Positions 30,345-44,219 of a stretch of DNA of 64,000 bases are shown piece by piece. The stretch comes from Amphiura filiformis. Its lineage: Eukaryota; Echinodermata; Ophiuroidea; Amphilepidida; Amphiuridae. The stretch is from NCBI RefSeq assembly GCF_039555335.1, contig NC_092642.1, positions 55,531,776 to 55,595,775 of the forward strand, in the 5' to 3' direction. The translations under genes were made by a program, and so were the position numbers. The notes under the pieces were generated by a model. That model saw only the letters and a program-made list of their open reading frames with translations, had not been told where the DNA came from and made no database searches. Position 1 is the stretch's first letter, and each line of letters starts with the position of its first letter.

Positions 30345-32229
30345 GAACCCACAAAATTGTCAAAAACTACCAAATCAACCATGTTTTTAGGTTAAAAATC
30401 CCTAAACATGAGTAGGTGTTTCAGAGTTCCAGCAGCACATCCCTGTCAAAATGTAATTCGAGTACCCCTCTGTCAAAATGTGATTTGAGTAATATTTGCT
30501 ACACATGGCAGCTATTGCACTTACCCACTTCTGGCACTGAGCAGTCGATATAGCCAAAAATGATACAATTCTTCAGACATGATTTGTATCTACATGTAGT
30601 TTCAAGTCCACATGTATTTTATTTGATTATTTCAGTTACCCTCAATAGGGTGTATATGTAAATATACAACACATAATTTATGACATACGATGTGTCATTA
30701 AAAAACATGTCTTTTTCTTGAATACAATTACTAATACATACCACATAAACACTTCCAAAAAAGTAAGTTCCCCTTGACATTTGACCGAAAATACTTGGGT
30801 TAAAAAAAAATAATGCGACGTCTCAAAACCCATGGCAGTTTAAAAAACGAATGCGGTATGAGTCTTTTTCCTGATTTTTTTTTTTTTTTTTTAAAGATTT
30901 TTTTAAAAACAAATTTCTGAATTAACAGCATGAAATTGTGGTTGATTTACACATTTGAAGTACAATTGTTGGGTTCAAATTCTTAGTCAGTGTTGGTATG
31001 ATATTAAGCCTGATGTGTGCTATTTCATAGAAAGTGAAATGGAACAATACATCTTTCACCAAGTGAATATATTTTGAGGTAATACAAACTAAAATTGTGT
31101 TAGGAGCATAATTCCCTGCACATACTCAACATACATACCGTGTCTGACCAAGGCGCTGAGGCTTGTAACATTGAGTGGCATATGCGTTGTTTGGATGATA
31201 CAAACTATCACACGGCATGAGTCGTTGATAATAGAACTATCAAATGAATACTAACCAATGATCTGTCTAGAATTTATGTATGAGCGATACAAAAATTTAA
31301 ACATTATTGCTTGTAACTAGTACTAGTAACACATCATTTTAATACAAATTTACACATATTATTCTTACTTAGGTAAAAATTTGCAGAAAACTTTTGAAGT
31401 ATACTGCAGAGTTGTATTATACAAATCACAATACATGTATATATGAACTGAATTCTGCTCAGCAGAAATTGCCAGCAATTTTACGTGATTGCTTGTAACA
31501 TTTTGTGTAACAAGATAGAATATTTCTTTTTAACACATCAACAGTTTAAAACAAGGTTCATATTAAATATGATAATACTCTTCAGACATGATTTATATAG
31601 ACACACATAAAAGAATAATTATGACACGATCAAGGAAAATGAGTCCGATGTCGCTAATATTGATTTTGAGATATTGGCAAATAAAGTCTGAAAATTCTTT
31701 TGTTTTATACTGTTTTCAGCGATTGACAAATTGATGTAATTTTGCAAAGAAAAGTCGTATCAACACGGGGTTTTCGGTTTCAGAAAGCTCTAAATGTCTT
31801 CTTTAGAAACATATGTAAAACTCATTTTCGACCAGGGTCGACATGTGACTCATTCCCCTTGATCATGTCACAATTATTATTCAACAACTCTTCCTATACC
31901 TTTGTACAGGAGCCAACCGTTGTTAAACCGTGATGAACCCACACTTTTACTGTAGAAGCGTATCGCCGAAGCAGCGAGACTACGCGTTCGCGAGAGCGCG
32001 TAAAATTCGTCATGCCTGGAACCTTTGTGCGTATGCCATCAGCTTACAAGTTGAATTCAATATTTTTCAGGTAGCGGCTAAACATTGCCGTTTTATTCTG
32101 TAGTTTTATTGCTGATATCAAAAGAGAAATCATCGAAGTTTTTGTAAGGCTGAGTGGCAATGATTAACTGACATTCCTCGTAAAATAATCGTGGATTATA
32201 CGATATTTAGCCTCTTTTCGTTGTTGAAA
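30345..32229. other. Spacer between the two ADK copies, no gene seen
   Basis: AT-rich sequence with a poly-T tract near 30880. A short stretch at 31435-31470 (TTCTGC.CAGCAGAA) matches the ADK-A downstream region in inverted orientation, suggesting the duplication arm once reached here. Confidence 0.5.
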
Positions 32230-32411
32230 GGGATTCAATCATGTTTCACTGTTGTTCATCACCGTTTAACAACTTCGCGTCGTCCAGCAGCGTCTGCGTG
32301 GTTTACTTAACTCGGGCAGCTAAAGCTGCCCTCGCAAATAAACCACGCAGACGACGCTGACTGCATCGTTGTTAAACGGTGATGAACAACGGTGAAACAT
32401 GATTGAATCCC
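32230..32411. mobile_element. Near-perfect foldback, 182 bp
   Basis: GGGATTCAATCATGTTTCAC through TTCATCACCGTTTAACAA and AGCGTCTGCGTGGTTTA, with complement. The centre holds a smaller hairpin (GGGCAGCTAAAGCTGCCC). Confidence 0.85.
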
Positions 32412-33653
32412 TAAATCTTATTCTAATTCCTAGGCAAAATGCTAGGCGTCAACGCCTTAACCAAGGTTCAGCCTTTTGCCTTTTATCATTTTAATTACCA
32501 ACTGTAAGTTTAGATAATTGAAAAATTTCAACTTCCTTTAATTTTGGGTTTATCCTGCACAAAATTAGCCTAGAACAGAAATCTTCTATGTAAAGATTAC
32601 ACAGCTGTCTATCCCAAGCTGCTTAATTCCTAACTACTGAACTCATAAATATCTTACACCCAATGTTGGCAAAAAATCATGATAGCAAATTGTTTGTCTT
32701 GACATAAGAATCAAGAAAAGGTAGAGTACTTGCCATCTGAAATGTGTGTTTTTTTACTTGTTATGTGCAATGGAAGTCAAAGGGCAACACCCATGGCCAG
32801 CCAATGACTGTTGACCTCGTTCACCCCTATCTTAGTAGGTTAATGCAGTAGATATGCTAAACTATTCTTCTTCTGATTCCTGTCAGGAAAACAAACAATT
32901 CGTCAATATTTTTATTTAAAAAATTGGAGGAAGATGAAAATTTTAACCTGTACAATAAATGTGACATTTTAATTTGAACCCAAAATGAGGTTTCTGTAGA
33001 ATATAGTTCATGATAGGTTGCACATTGAATAAACGATATGTTTTTGACATCTATTTGATCATTAATAATTTGTATAAATAGTTTCTTTCAAAAACTTAGA
33101 TAATTTTTACATTTTACCCCTCCCTGAAAGGAAAAGAAAGTGATACAAAGAGAAGAGAAAATAAAAGGGATAAAAAGAAAAGAGAAAAAGTATAAAAAAA
33201 AAGAAGTTATAAATTTAATATTTTTTATCAAAATATGATTAGCACTACTAGAAAATGGAAATCCATGGCAACTATGTATTGTCACACAATCTCATTCTGG
33301 TGCAATTCCACCCCACAATACATTGCAGTATAGAGATGTCAATAGCCACCATTAATACAACCTGATTAGGGTGTAATACCCCATTCACAGTGCATTATGG
33401 GAAGCGAGCAAATCAAAGCATCATCAGGTGCAGGTCATATTCCTAAGTACACGCTTCATTCATAACTGCATGTTCCTTCCATTGTGATGCCATTTCTCTG
33501 AATGATGTAGTTTGCTGCAAAGTGGGCGCACCTGATGCATTCTTCTAAGCTCTTGTCCTGGGCCACCTGAGCAAGGAATCCTATATGGAGATAACAAAAA
33601 AGACATATATTTGGGATATTTGTTACAACAGAGATACAGCTGATACCTGTTAA

Positions 33654-33864
33654 CCCCATGAGAACTACCTGCCTATTGGCCAAAAAGAAGTTTTCATTAT
33701 CAATTGTCCCAATCAGCAACATTGTTAGAATAATTTCACCACGCAAACAAAAAAATTGGGGTGAATTATTTGCAAAGCTCCATTCAGATTGGTGATTAAA
33801 GTGTGAATATCATGTAATTGACCAATCAGAGGCAATGTTAGCTCGACAGGTAGTGCTCAGGGGG
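33654..33864. mobile_element. TTAA-flanked MITE (piggyBac-like), copy 2
   Basis: Same termini as 4812-5018, TTAA on both sides. Located 70 bp upstream of the last ADK-B exon. Confidence 0.8.
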
Positions 33865-33900
33865 TTAAAGGAGGATGGTCTGATCAACAACATCATCCTT

Positions 33901-33966
33901 AGGCCTAAAAAAATTGTTTGATTGGCGTAACATAAAAAATATTTTAGGGTAGATAGGTCGAGATTC

Positions 33967-33997
<31 letters not shown>

Positions 33998-34942
33998 TAA
34001 GCTGTAAATTTCGTTTGATAAAGGCTTTGGAACTTTTTTTCTTCTTTTTTTTTTTTAAATTTATTTATTTTTATTTATTTTTTTTTTTATTTTATTTTTT
34101 TTTTTAAGAAGTTAGGGTCGGGCCTAATTTTAGGGTAGGTTGGGTTGCGCCAATCAAACAATTTTTTTTAGGCCTTACTTTATCCCGTCCATCATTTTGG
34201 TTAGTTGGAATCTATATGGAAAGCCCATATTTTCTAAGGCTAAGCTTAACAAAATATTGCATATGGCATGGTTGAAATCTTTGCCTTTTAGAACAGCGCA
34301 TAAATGGATAATGTATACATCTGTCATTTTGAATAATATAGTTGGCTTCTAATTTGTTTTATTTGAATGTAATCTCATTTATAACTAACAAAGAAACAAA
34401 AAAATGCAACAAAACAAACCAAAGGCCTAAAAAAAATTGTTTGATTGGCGTAACATAAAAAATATTTTAGGGTAGATAGGTTTAGATTCTTTTTTCTTTT
34501 TTTTTCTTTTTTTACTTTTTAAGCTGTAAATTTCGTTTGATAAAGGCTTTGGAACTTTTTTTTCTTCTTTTTTTTTTTAAATTTATTTATTTTTATTTAT
34601 TTTTTTTAATTTATTATTTTTTTTTTTTAAGTTAGGGTCGGGCCTAATTTTAGGGTAGGTTGGGTTGCGCCAATCAAACAATTTTTTTTAGGCCTTACTT
34701 TATCCCGTCCATCATTTTGGTTATTTGGAATCTATATGGAAAGCCCATATTTTCTAAGGTTAAGCTTAACAAAATATTGCATATGGCATGGTTGAAATCT
34801 TTGCCTTTTAGAACAGCGCATAAATGGATAATGTATACATCTGTCATTTTGAATAATATAGTTGGCTTCTAATTTGTTTTATTTGAATGTAATCTCATTT
34901 ATAACTAACAAAGAAACAAAAAAAAATGCAACAAACAAACCA
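33901..34942 (+). repeat. 522-bp tandem duplication containing a MITE
   Basis: Copies at 33901-34422 and 34423-34942 are almost identical, including a 70-codon shadow ORF in each. Each has inverted ends GGCCTAAAAAAATTGTTTGA and complement about 270 bp apart, enclosing long T-rich tracts. It directly abuts ADK-B exon 34958-35044. Confidence 0.9.
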
Positions 34943-34946
34943 ATCA

Positions 34947-35075
<129 letters not shown>

Positions 35076-35458
35076 TCACATACTGGCTTTGATTTCATAC
35101 ACACATATGTGACCGTACAGCTCGAATGAGCCGTAAATTCCCCAAATTGTATTCTGAGTTATAGTGTAAAATGTGTATGCAGGTCGTATTCATCGGCATC
35201 TCTAGCTGGCGCAACATCTATCTCATTTTGATAGTCAAACACCAATCAATAATCCTTTTATTGAAGAGGATAATAAGCTTCTACCTTAGATGGCAATTTT
35301 TAATAGCTCTGGTCTTTGTTAGCTTTGCCTAAATCCTGTTCAAGTGGTGGGTTACCAGGCATTGTATTTTGTATGGGTGTGTATAACCAACAATTAACAA
35401 TGAGAGAACTTTCTTCAACCTCGCTGACTTGGGGATGATTTGATATGACCGCCAATTA

Positions 35459-35700
35459 TCAGGGCTGTCAACCCTCACGCATTGGCTACTTTCTCACGGT
35501 CTCACGCCAAGGTAGTATAATCTCACACCTAGGTAGTAAATCTCACGCAAAAAGCTGGAAAATTAGTAAAATCTCACGCATCGTCATGAAAAATTTGTTG
35601 CTCCTTGTCGCAACTTGTCGCAGCGGTACAGGCTCTAACTCGCAATCAGAGGGTTGTGAGTTCGAGCCCCAGCGGCCACATTGTGAAAGGAAAACTAAAT
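35459..35700 (+). repeat. hAT MITE fragment joined to a tRNA-derived SINE
   Basis: 35463-35610 matches the complement of 58250-58402 (CAGGGCTGTCAAC end, CTCACGCATTGG, TCTCACGC repeats). It then runs into GTCGCAGCGGTACAGG ... GAGTTCGAGCCCC, an A-box/B-box pair. Confidence 0.65.
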
Positions 35701-36500
35701 TCTGAATGTCCTGTAGAGTAATATTTATAGTCTTCAAATGTACATTACGGTCATTCTACATCTGTTTCAATCTGTTACAAGAATTCTACATGTAGTATTT
35801 GAAAATCTAGCTAACCTTGTGTACCAAGTGACAGTTTATCTCCCTGGGTGATGATCACAACACGAGGTCTCTTGTCATTCTCCTTTGGAAGAGCAGCAAT
35901 TTTGAGGGCTATTTCCTTGAGATCTTCTGTCTGTAATGATACACAATTAAACATACAGGATCAGCTTTGATACATTGACAAGTGTAACATCATTATGTGC
36001 TCCAGGGATGGATAAAGCTTTTGAATGGTGAGGGTACATGACAGAGCTCCAGGGTGGTACCACCATGTTTTTCATCATACCGCCTGAACTGTTAACATAC
36101 TTCAAGCCTAAAATGTCACTGGGGTTATGAGAAAATATGGCTTTCCACCTGATACCAAAATCAGCATTTTGATTGGGGGTAACATGGGGGATGAAGCTGT
36201 CAATCAGGACACACACCTTTAATATAGGTCTGTCATATAATTTTTTTTATCTTTCATGCCCCAAACGGGGCTTTTATTTCCCTGTGCTCAAAGAGGAAAA
36301 AAAACATACATAAAATACAACAAAGACAAAACCATACATCACATGAAATTGTTTTACATTACATTGATCAAGTAAATATATTGATGAAATACAAAAAGGT
36401 ATAGTTTACATTATATACATGTTAACATATACTATGAACTATTCGGTACAGAAGGTTTCCAAGACACCCCACTTGTTTATAAAGTTTGACATGTTATTAT

Positions 36501-36717
36501 CAGTGTTCGAAATTTTGGTTGTCCGGTTGCCCGGGACAACTAAAAAAGTCGCCGGACAACCAAAAATACTGATTCGGTTGTCCGCCGGACAACCATAAAT
36601 CTAGCCAAAAGTCACATTTGTAGGCCTACGGACAACCAAAAACTTAGACGGACAACCAGAAATTGTAATCTGGTTGTCCGTGGGACAACCATTTATTTTT
36701 CCTAAATTCGAACACTG
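36501..36717. mobile_element. hAT-like MITE, TSD GTTATTAT
   Basis: Ends CAGTGTTCGAAATTT and AAATTCGAACACTG, with GTTATTAT on both sides (36493-36500, 36718-36725). The interior is built of repeated GGTTGTCCG/CGGACAACC units in both orientations. Confidence 0.92.
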
Positions 36718-37074
36718 GTTATTATAATGTCATATAATGATACAGAGATCACCAGGCTGAGTACAGGATCATGGCTGACCTGTTAATGTTTCAAACATTT
36801 ACATGTAGAGTATATCATAGCACCATAACTTGGACATTAAAACATAAGGATCTGATAATAACAAGCAGCTATCATTTGCTCATATTTACCCCTGGTGACC
36901 CTGATTTTGCTTTCACATAACTGATTATGAAACCACTATTGATCTCTGTTTTAGCCTAATGTGGGTGCCTACATGCTTTTGCCAAACATTTGACAAACAT
37001 TTTGCGATCAAAAACATTTACCAAACGTTTACCAAATGTTTGACAACCGTTTGATAGGCCTATTTTGTACTTAC

Positions 37075-37109
37075 ACCAAAATTCTGCTCTCAGCAAATAC
37101 TGTGGCTTC
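37075..37109 (-). pseudogene. ADK copy B microexon, 35 nt, one base short
   Basis: Copy A has a 36-nt exon (19760-19795) coding EAAVFAKEQNFG. Copy B has the same flanking splice signals but only 35 nt, which shifts the downstream frame. The missing base lies in the run after the GTATTTGCT stretch. Confidence 0.82.
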
Positions 37110-37310
37110 CTGTAAAATGAACAGAAATTGAGCAGGAATGAAAAGGCAAATAACCTTTAAATATCATATGTCTATAATAGTATATTCTTCTGGTTTTCAC
37201 ATCCTGATGAACCAAGATAGACAACCATGACACCTCAAATTAAGGCGTATCACATCACAAATTTACATTGCCTGTTGAAATGTACCTTTCAGTGGAGTGA
37301 AACATTTAGA

Positions 37311-37485
37311 GAATAAATGATAGGATTTTGTCTTTGCCTATCAATATCGTGTCATAATGGATGGGCTGGCCAATATTTTGAGTAGTGGATGCCGCGTAGC
37401 GTATCCACTACGATAAAAATATTGGCCAGCCCATCCATTATGACACGATATTGATAGGCAAAAGACAAAATCCTATCATTTATTC
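37311..37485. mobile_element. Near-perfect 175-bp palindrome
   Basis: GAATAAATGATAGGATTTTG at the left, complement at the right. Pairing continues through ATTGGCCAGCCCATCC to a central GTAGTGGAT/ATCCACTAC hairpin. Confidence 0.9.
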
Positions 37486-37945
37486 TCATTCTTATTCAGT
37501 TTTAATGTAATTTTTGCGAGAAAAACTGCCTTTTTCAGACAAAAATAAAGTTACTTTTGTGAGGACATCCCGTTGTTTTAAATGAACGAAACCATCACGA
37601 ACATCTAAGCCGCCAATCGCGTTCTTAGTTCTCGCGACGTGTATTACGCGAACGCATTATCGCGTGATCATTGAGGAGCAACAAAGCGCGCCGCCGTTGC
37701 GTGGCGGCGCGCCTGACTAATATCACTATCAACTATTGTGAGATATTATACACCAGAAAACCAATCAAATTACGTGAATTCTTTACAAGACGCACCCATT
37801 GAATAAGAATGAGATATAACATTTTAAACAACAGGCACTCTATTGCACTTGCACTTCATATTGCCATTCTCAATATGACATTGCATCAACTCAAAATGTT
37901 GTGATGCAAACATAATTTTGGGGCCTGTAAACCATCCCTTTGTTA

Positions 37946-38296
37946 AAGGCCCATTCAGTGATTTGCTCATCCGGACGATCGTAAAAATCATCAAAATTCA
38001 GATTTTGGTACCTTTGTCATCGTCATAGATGTGCAAGCATATATAGCCTGTGAGTGGTTCAGCCGAAATGTATTTAAGACAAAATAAGACATTTATACGA
38101 ATCTTTAATTTACTGGCTACATGTATTTGAATGGGGCTTCAACTTTGTTAGTATACTGCTGTTTTCATTGTTTTTTGCCAAATTTGCCATTTCAAAAATA
38201 CCAAATGACAATTTCAATGACTTATCCTTCACTTTTAAGCAATTTATAAACAATAATTTTTGTACACTTGCGCTGGAATCACTGAATGGGTCTTTA
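37946..38296. mobile_element. MITE, AAGGCCCATTCAGTGATTT family, copy 1
   Basis: Left end AAAGGCCCATTCAGTGATTT; right end AATCACTGAATGGGTCTTT. The left 150 bp match the right end of 40828-41503 in inverted orientation (GGACGATCGTAAAAATCATC). Confidence 0.75.
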
Positions 38297-38671
38297 AATA
38301 GCGACTGCATCATGTTGCAATACCAATTGTGTTGCAGTGCCAGCCTCTCTTTTGCCATGAACTTTTCAAGATATGGATAATTTTGTAAATAATACCTTGA
38401 TATTTGTGGAGAATTGCTATTCTTAGTAATGGACTAATTAGTTTCCTGCCTTACACAGGATTGAATATGGATTATCATTAGTTAGTGATTAAATAAACCT
38501 ATTTTAATAAGTACTTTCAAGGATTTGAAAGTCCACTTAGTCCCAAGGTCAAATACCATGAAATTAAGAATTCCAAAATTTGATTTTTTTTTATGGGAAT
38601 GTCATATCTTTAAAGGCCTACATTGTATAACTCAAAAACATGCCTGGCGACTTGTTCTGGGTTTTGTTGGA

Positions 38672-38935
38672 GCTGGTCACATATATCGTCAGCTTGCTAC
38701 GCTAATTGCCTAAATCATCTTATGTAATTTTGAGAACAAAGAACAAAATGTGGTTTAAGCATGCATTGATTACATAATCACCCTAATTATTTTAGATTAT
38801 TCCTTTTTATTAGTATCATTATCATTTGTTCTTGAGCAAAGATTGATGCTTGAACCATATTTTGTACTTTGTTCAAAAAATTACAAAAAATGACTTGGGC
38901 AATTAGCGTAGCAGGCTGACGATATACTGTTAATG
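38672..38935. mobile_element. Inverted-repeat element
   Basis: TATATCGTCAGCTTGCTACG and GTAGCAGGCTGACGATATA arms. It ends just outside the donor of ADK-B exon 38953-39123. The inside repeats a second pair around GTTCTTGAGCAAAG/CTTTGTTC. Confidence 0.7.
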
Positions 38936-39986
38936 CTTGGATTTACACTTACAGTTTCATTACCAAAAATGTAATCACAATATGGCAGCAATTTCATCTG
39001 AGGTTCCTTGAAGTCCTGACTGAGGAAAGGTGCTGATAAATTCATACCAAATATCTTGTTGTTTTCTTTGGCATGTTCAGCTAAGGCTAGCATGGCATCA
39101 GGTGCAACTGTTAAACAGAAACCCTGAAATATAACAACAGCGCCCCGGCCGGGCAACAAGTTGGTAGTTTTACATGTAGGCTACAAACAAATCTTATGTC
39201 TTCAAATTTTCCGCAGTTTTTTTTGTATTTGTTCTTGTGTGCATTTGTTCTTGCGTGCATTTGTTCTTGCGTGCATTTGTTCTCAAAGCTCACATATCCA
39301 AACCATGTAACCTGATTTTTATGCAAGTGAGATATTGCAAGTGAATCATTCTCGGAAATGTCTGATAATACGAGATTAAAGTTTGTTCGGTTTATATAAG
39401 GCAGAAATGATTCGGCTTTTGTTACTGCGCGTGTCAATAAAGTCCCAACTCATGCTCGCGTAAATTCACATAAGCTTGCGCTAGTCACGCATTACCCAAT
39501 TCACTTCTAGCGTACGCATTGCACCCAACAGCGTGCACGCCATTCTACATGTATATCAATACACAGTGTTATGAGTCTTACTTTTTCCGCCTTATAAAAG
39601 CCGAACTAACTTTAGTATAGATGAGTTGACCTCAAGGTTTATCAACAAAGGCAAGGGACTGGTATATCTTTATGCTTGAGTGAGCCCCATGCAACCACTC
39701 TACAGTTCAATAGTTTTATTGTGATGTGGCAGGAGTTTTAAAAACATGAGCCCTGAACAAAATATGATGCGCCCGCATACTGCCAGGCAAAAAACAATGG
39801 AAATTGTGATGATGCGTGCACATACTGCCAGGCATTGACATCATAAGTCACCTCATCTATATTTTTGAGTTTTTCTCCTCATGGCTGTTGGTAAAATTTG
39901 GTTCAACCAAGTGGACCTATTTCTTTTCAGTGTGGATCATAACAATCAGGATGGGACCTTTGAGATAAGAAATATTACATAATTCA

Positions 39987-40181
<195 letters not shown>

Positions 40182-40520
40182 CTAGTACCATATACCAAAC
40201 TAGGCATAGTTAACTTAGCAGACCACACATTTTTGTATCAAATATAAGGTATATTTTGAAATGTATTATTTACTAGTGGAAACCCAACCAGCCACTTTAG
40301 GTTAGGATTACAGTACTAGGATAAGGACTTTTGTCCTATAACAGGTGCACGGCTGTTTGATGTATATAGAATTGGCTTCATTATTAACTAAATGCAAACT
40401 ATAGATGGCGCTATTTATCCTAAATCATATTTCTTTATTTGCAAGGGTTAGGTGATTAATACCGCCATTAAAACAGCTGGAATAGGTGAAACAAGCAACA
40501 AGGACATTTTATAAACATAC

Positions 40521-40734
40521 CGTAAAACCCTGTCTACAAGCATATATGGTGTTTTTTATGAAAGCTAAATTAATTCGAAGCAAGCGTAAATATACCAATA
40601 AAATAGATTAAAATAATACTTGTTTGTATATGCTTGAATCCGTAATTTATGTGCTCAAACTCCATAATGGCGCCTGGATTAATGTAGCTTTCATCAGAAG
40701 CACTTTATATGCTTGTACACAGGGTTTTACAGTA
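40521..40734. mobile_element. MITE, CCGTAAAACCCTGTCTACAA termini
   Basis: The left end and its near-complement GTACACAGGGTTTTACAGTA. Noncoding intron DNA of ADK-B. Confidence 0.65.
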
Positions 40735-40827
40735 TTTTATAAAACTATAAAAGGAATTATTTGTATTAAAAGCTTGAAAGGGTAATTTCCAGTAACTAAA
40801 TAGCGCCACCAATTTTGTCATTAAAGG

Positions 40828-41503
40828 CCCTTTCAGTGATTTCACAGGAACATTAAAAAAATGGAAATTTGTCAGAGTTGCTTAGAAATAAAGAATAAGT
40901 CTACAGAATTTCATTAAACCACTTTTCCCTGAATACATCGACAAATTAGTCAAAAACAGAAGTTTTAGAAAGGTTTTCTACTTCAACTCAGATCGACTCG
41001 AGAAAATCGAGATTTTCGATACACTGCGCCACCAATCCATCTAAAAACTTGCCTACCCGACGCTCTTCCGATCTACCATCCGTAGATGCGCAGTGTAAAT
41101 TGATTTAAAACAGACGCTTAATTTTTGTAGTAGAAAACAAAATAAGCAATTAAAGGTCACCGAGGCAAACTAACGGTCAATTCAAATATGAAAAACAGTT
41201 AAAATTGTGTATTTTGTTTAAAATAGTAGCTACTGATGTAGTAAGTAGTAGAAACAATACATAGCAACGCGTGTTGGTGCAGTGGAGAGTGAGCTTCTTT
41301 CGATCTCGAGTCGGACTTTTTGTACTGTCAGTATCAAAAGTCCAGAATCATGCAAATGCTTTATTTTGTCTTAAATACACGGCTTTCGACCGAACCACTA
41401 GCAGGCTATGTTAGCACATCTATGCCAATTACAAAGGTACCAAAATCTGAATTTTGATGATTTTTACGATCGTCCGGATGAGCAAATCACTGAATGGGCC
41501 TTT
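40828..41503. mobile_element. MITE, AAGGCCC family, copy 2, with adapter-like insert
   Basis: Left end AAGGCCCTTTCAGTGATTT, right end AAATCACTGAATGGGCCTTT. The Illumina-like 41052-41074 sequence lies inside. Confidence 0.7.
41052..41074 (+). other. Illumina adapter-like sequence
   Basis: CGACGCTCTTCCGATCT at 41058-41074 is an exact 17-nt match to the 3' end of the common Illumina Read-1 adapter. The bases just before (CCTACC) match the adapter with one substitution. It lies in the middle of a MITE copy. Confidence 0.85.
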
Positions 41504-41804
41504 AAATGATACATTTTATATCCAAAAAAGCTTTAAAAAATACTATAAAAGTGAATAATTTTGTAAAAGAGGGGAAATTAAAATTGAGAACGACTCAAAA
41601 GCATCTGTATACATTAGCACAATATCACTTTTAGCTGTTTAAGCCTAAAATTTGGTTGTACATGTTTTGTTTGAAAAACTAATAAATGATCCCATCAAAC
41701 AACCGTGGGTGCAATTCCTTAACACATCACCCTTTAGTTTCTTTTTCAAACTGAATTAAGGATGTTTCATGCTATTAAAGTCAGTGGCTGTGGTTAAGCT
41801 TGTA

Positions 41805-42270
41805 ACCCGGGGTGGGGGGGGGACTCCCACTTTGGAGGTAACGTATATGTAGGGCTGTTAAGACCCCTTTTTCACAGTCGCTGTCACCCAAAGACCCCAT
41901 ATTTTTTTACGAGCACAAGCTCTGTCACTGCACTTAAAGACCCTTACAAGTTGAACAGCAACTTTCATTTATCACTGATTTTGTTAATTATTTTGAAAAA
42001 AAGAAATTTGAAGTCATTTAGAACTAGAAATTTGAAATTTTGAGGTTTCTGTGGTACTGTTTTGGATCTCACCCAAAGAGTCCATTTAATAAAGAGGTCA
42101 TGTTCTCACCTAATGACCCCATATTTTTACATTTTCCTCTCACCAAATGCCAAAAATCATGCTCTCACCCAATGACCCCATATTCTTTACATTTTGCTCT
42201 CACCTAATGCCCCTTAGTGCGAAAGTGCCAGCCCTACACCTATATCCATTTCATATTGAAGTGCCCCCCC
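41805..42270. repeat. Probable MITE, no gene seen
   Basis: Repeated TGACCCCATATTTTTACATT-type units and G-rich/C-rich ends (GGGGTGGGGGGG at left, GTGCCCCCCC at right). Boundaries not fixed. Confidence 0.45.
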
Positions 42271-42618
42271 AGGCTTGTAAGCGCTGAATTTTCTAGATGC
42301 CGTCCATTATGTGGTTGACAGCAGCAGCCATGTCATCACAGTACACGCTTGCCAAGTATGCAGTGTGTTGTAGAGCGTATTACACGAATGAGATAACTAT
42401 GGTTACAGTTTTGATCTCGCCTATATGTGACCTGCTACCACGAACTCAGCGTAAAGTCGCCACTCGCCACAATTTTATACTCATCTTGTTGAGTTGGTAG
42501 TTTGAGATATTTGGTCTGAGTAAGTTGATGTTCTTTGTTTGCCGCCACCTGTACAAGCCAGTAGTATTATCCTTCGTGAATGGCCCATTGTGCCCCCATT
42601 CACAAAGGAGATACAGAC

Positions 42619-42890
42619 ACACTTAGGGACCGATCGTTATTTACGACAGGGGGGGGGAATGGGTGTTTTGGCAAAAATATCGACAAAAAATTTCGCGTTC
42701 CCCCTCGCGTCCGCTCAAAATTTTCGCGTTCCCCTTGTTTTCCCAATTTTCTCCATTTAAAATTTAACAATCCCCCTCCTGGTTCAACTAAAAATTTCAG
42801 GTTCCCCCCTCAAGACCACAAAAAAATTTCGTGTTCCCCCCTAAATTTACCCATTCCCCCCCCTGCCATAAATAACGATCGCTACATGTA
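42619..42890. mobile_element. MITE with GATCGTTATTTA ends
   Basis: GATCGTTATTTACGACAGGG and GCCATAAATAACGATC enclose C-rich/TTTCGCGTTCCCC repeats. Confidence 0.65.
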
Positions 42891-43008
42891 GTGGCTTTAA
42901 TAGGTGAGTGAACACCAGCGGAGCTGTCAGGGCATTTTGAGTGACTAACACCTTGTGACTTTACGCTGATTTCGTGGTAGCAGGTCACATATTTGCCTGT
43001 TATCTCAC

Positions 43009-43610
<602 letters not shown>

Positions 43611-43650
43611 TTAATGTTACAAAATCTTAACAAGTCATCTTTCAGCACTA

Positions 43651-43935
<285 letters not shown>

Positions 43936-44219
43936 CTATATATTGGGCTCAAAAGAGCATAATGGATCAAAGAGTCAATTCAGATCAGGAGGAGGGGCCC
44001 GGGGGCGAGGAGTGATGAACAGAGACGAGGGGGTCTACAATCTGAGTCATGTTTATGATCCACTTTTGGAGACTATGAGTAAGACTAACATCACTACCGG
44101 AAGTGACATAACTTCCCGCCAGTCATCAGCTGTTGGATCATCAACAAGCTTCGATAAAGTCAGCGGTTCACTGACGAAACTCTTCACTGGTTTTGACCAA
44201 TTAAAAACCTGTTTATTTA

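Noticed and set aside
35608..35680. Functional tRNA gene on the plus strand
   Set aside because: No cloverleaf can be drawn and the unit is fused to a hAT MITE fragment; typical tRNA-derived SINE.
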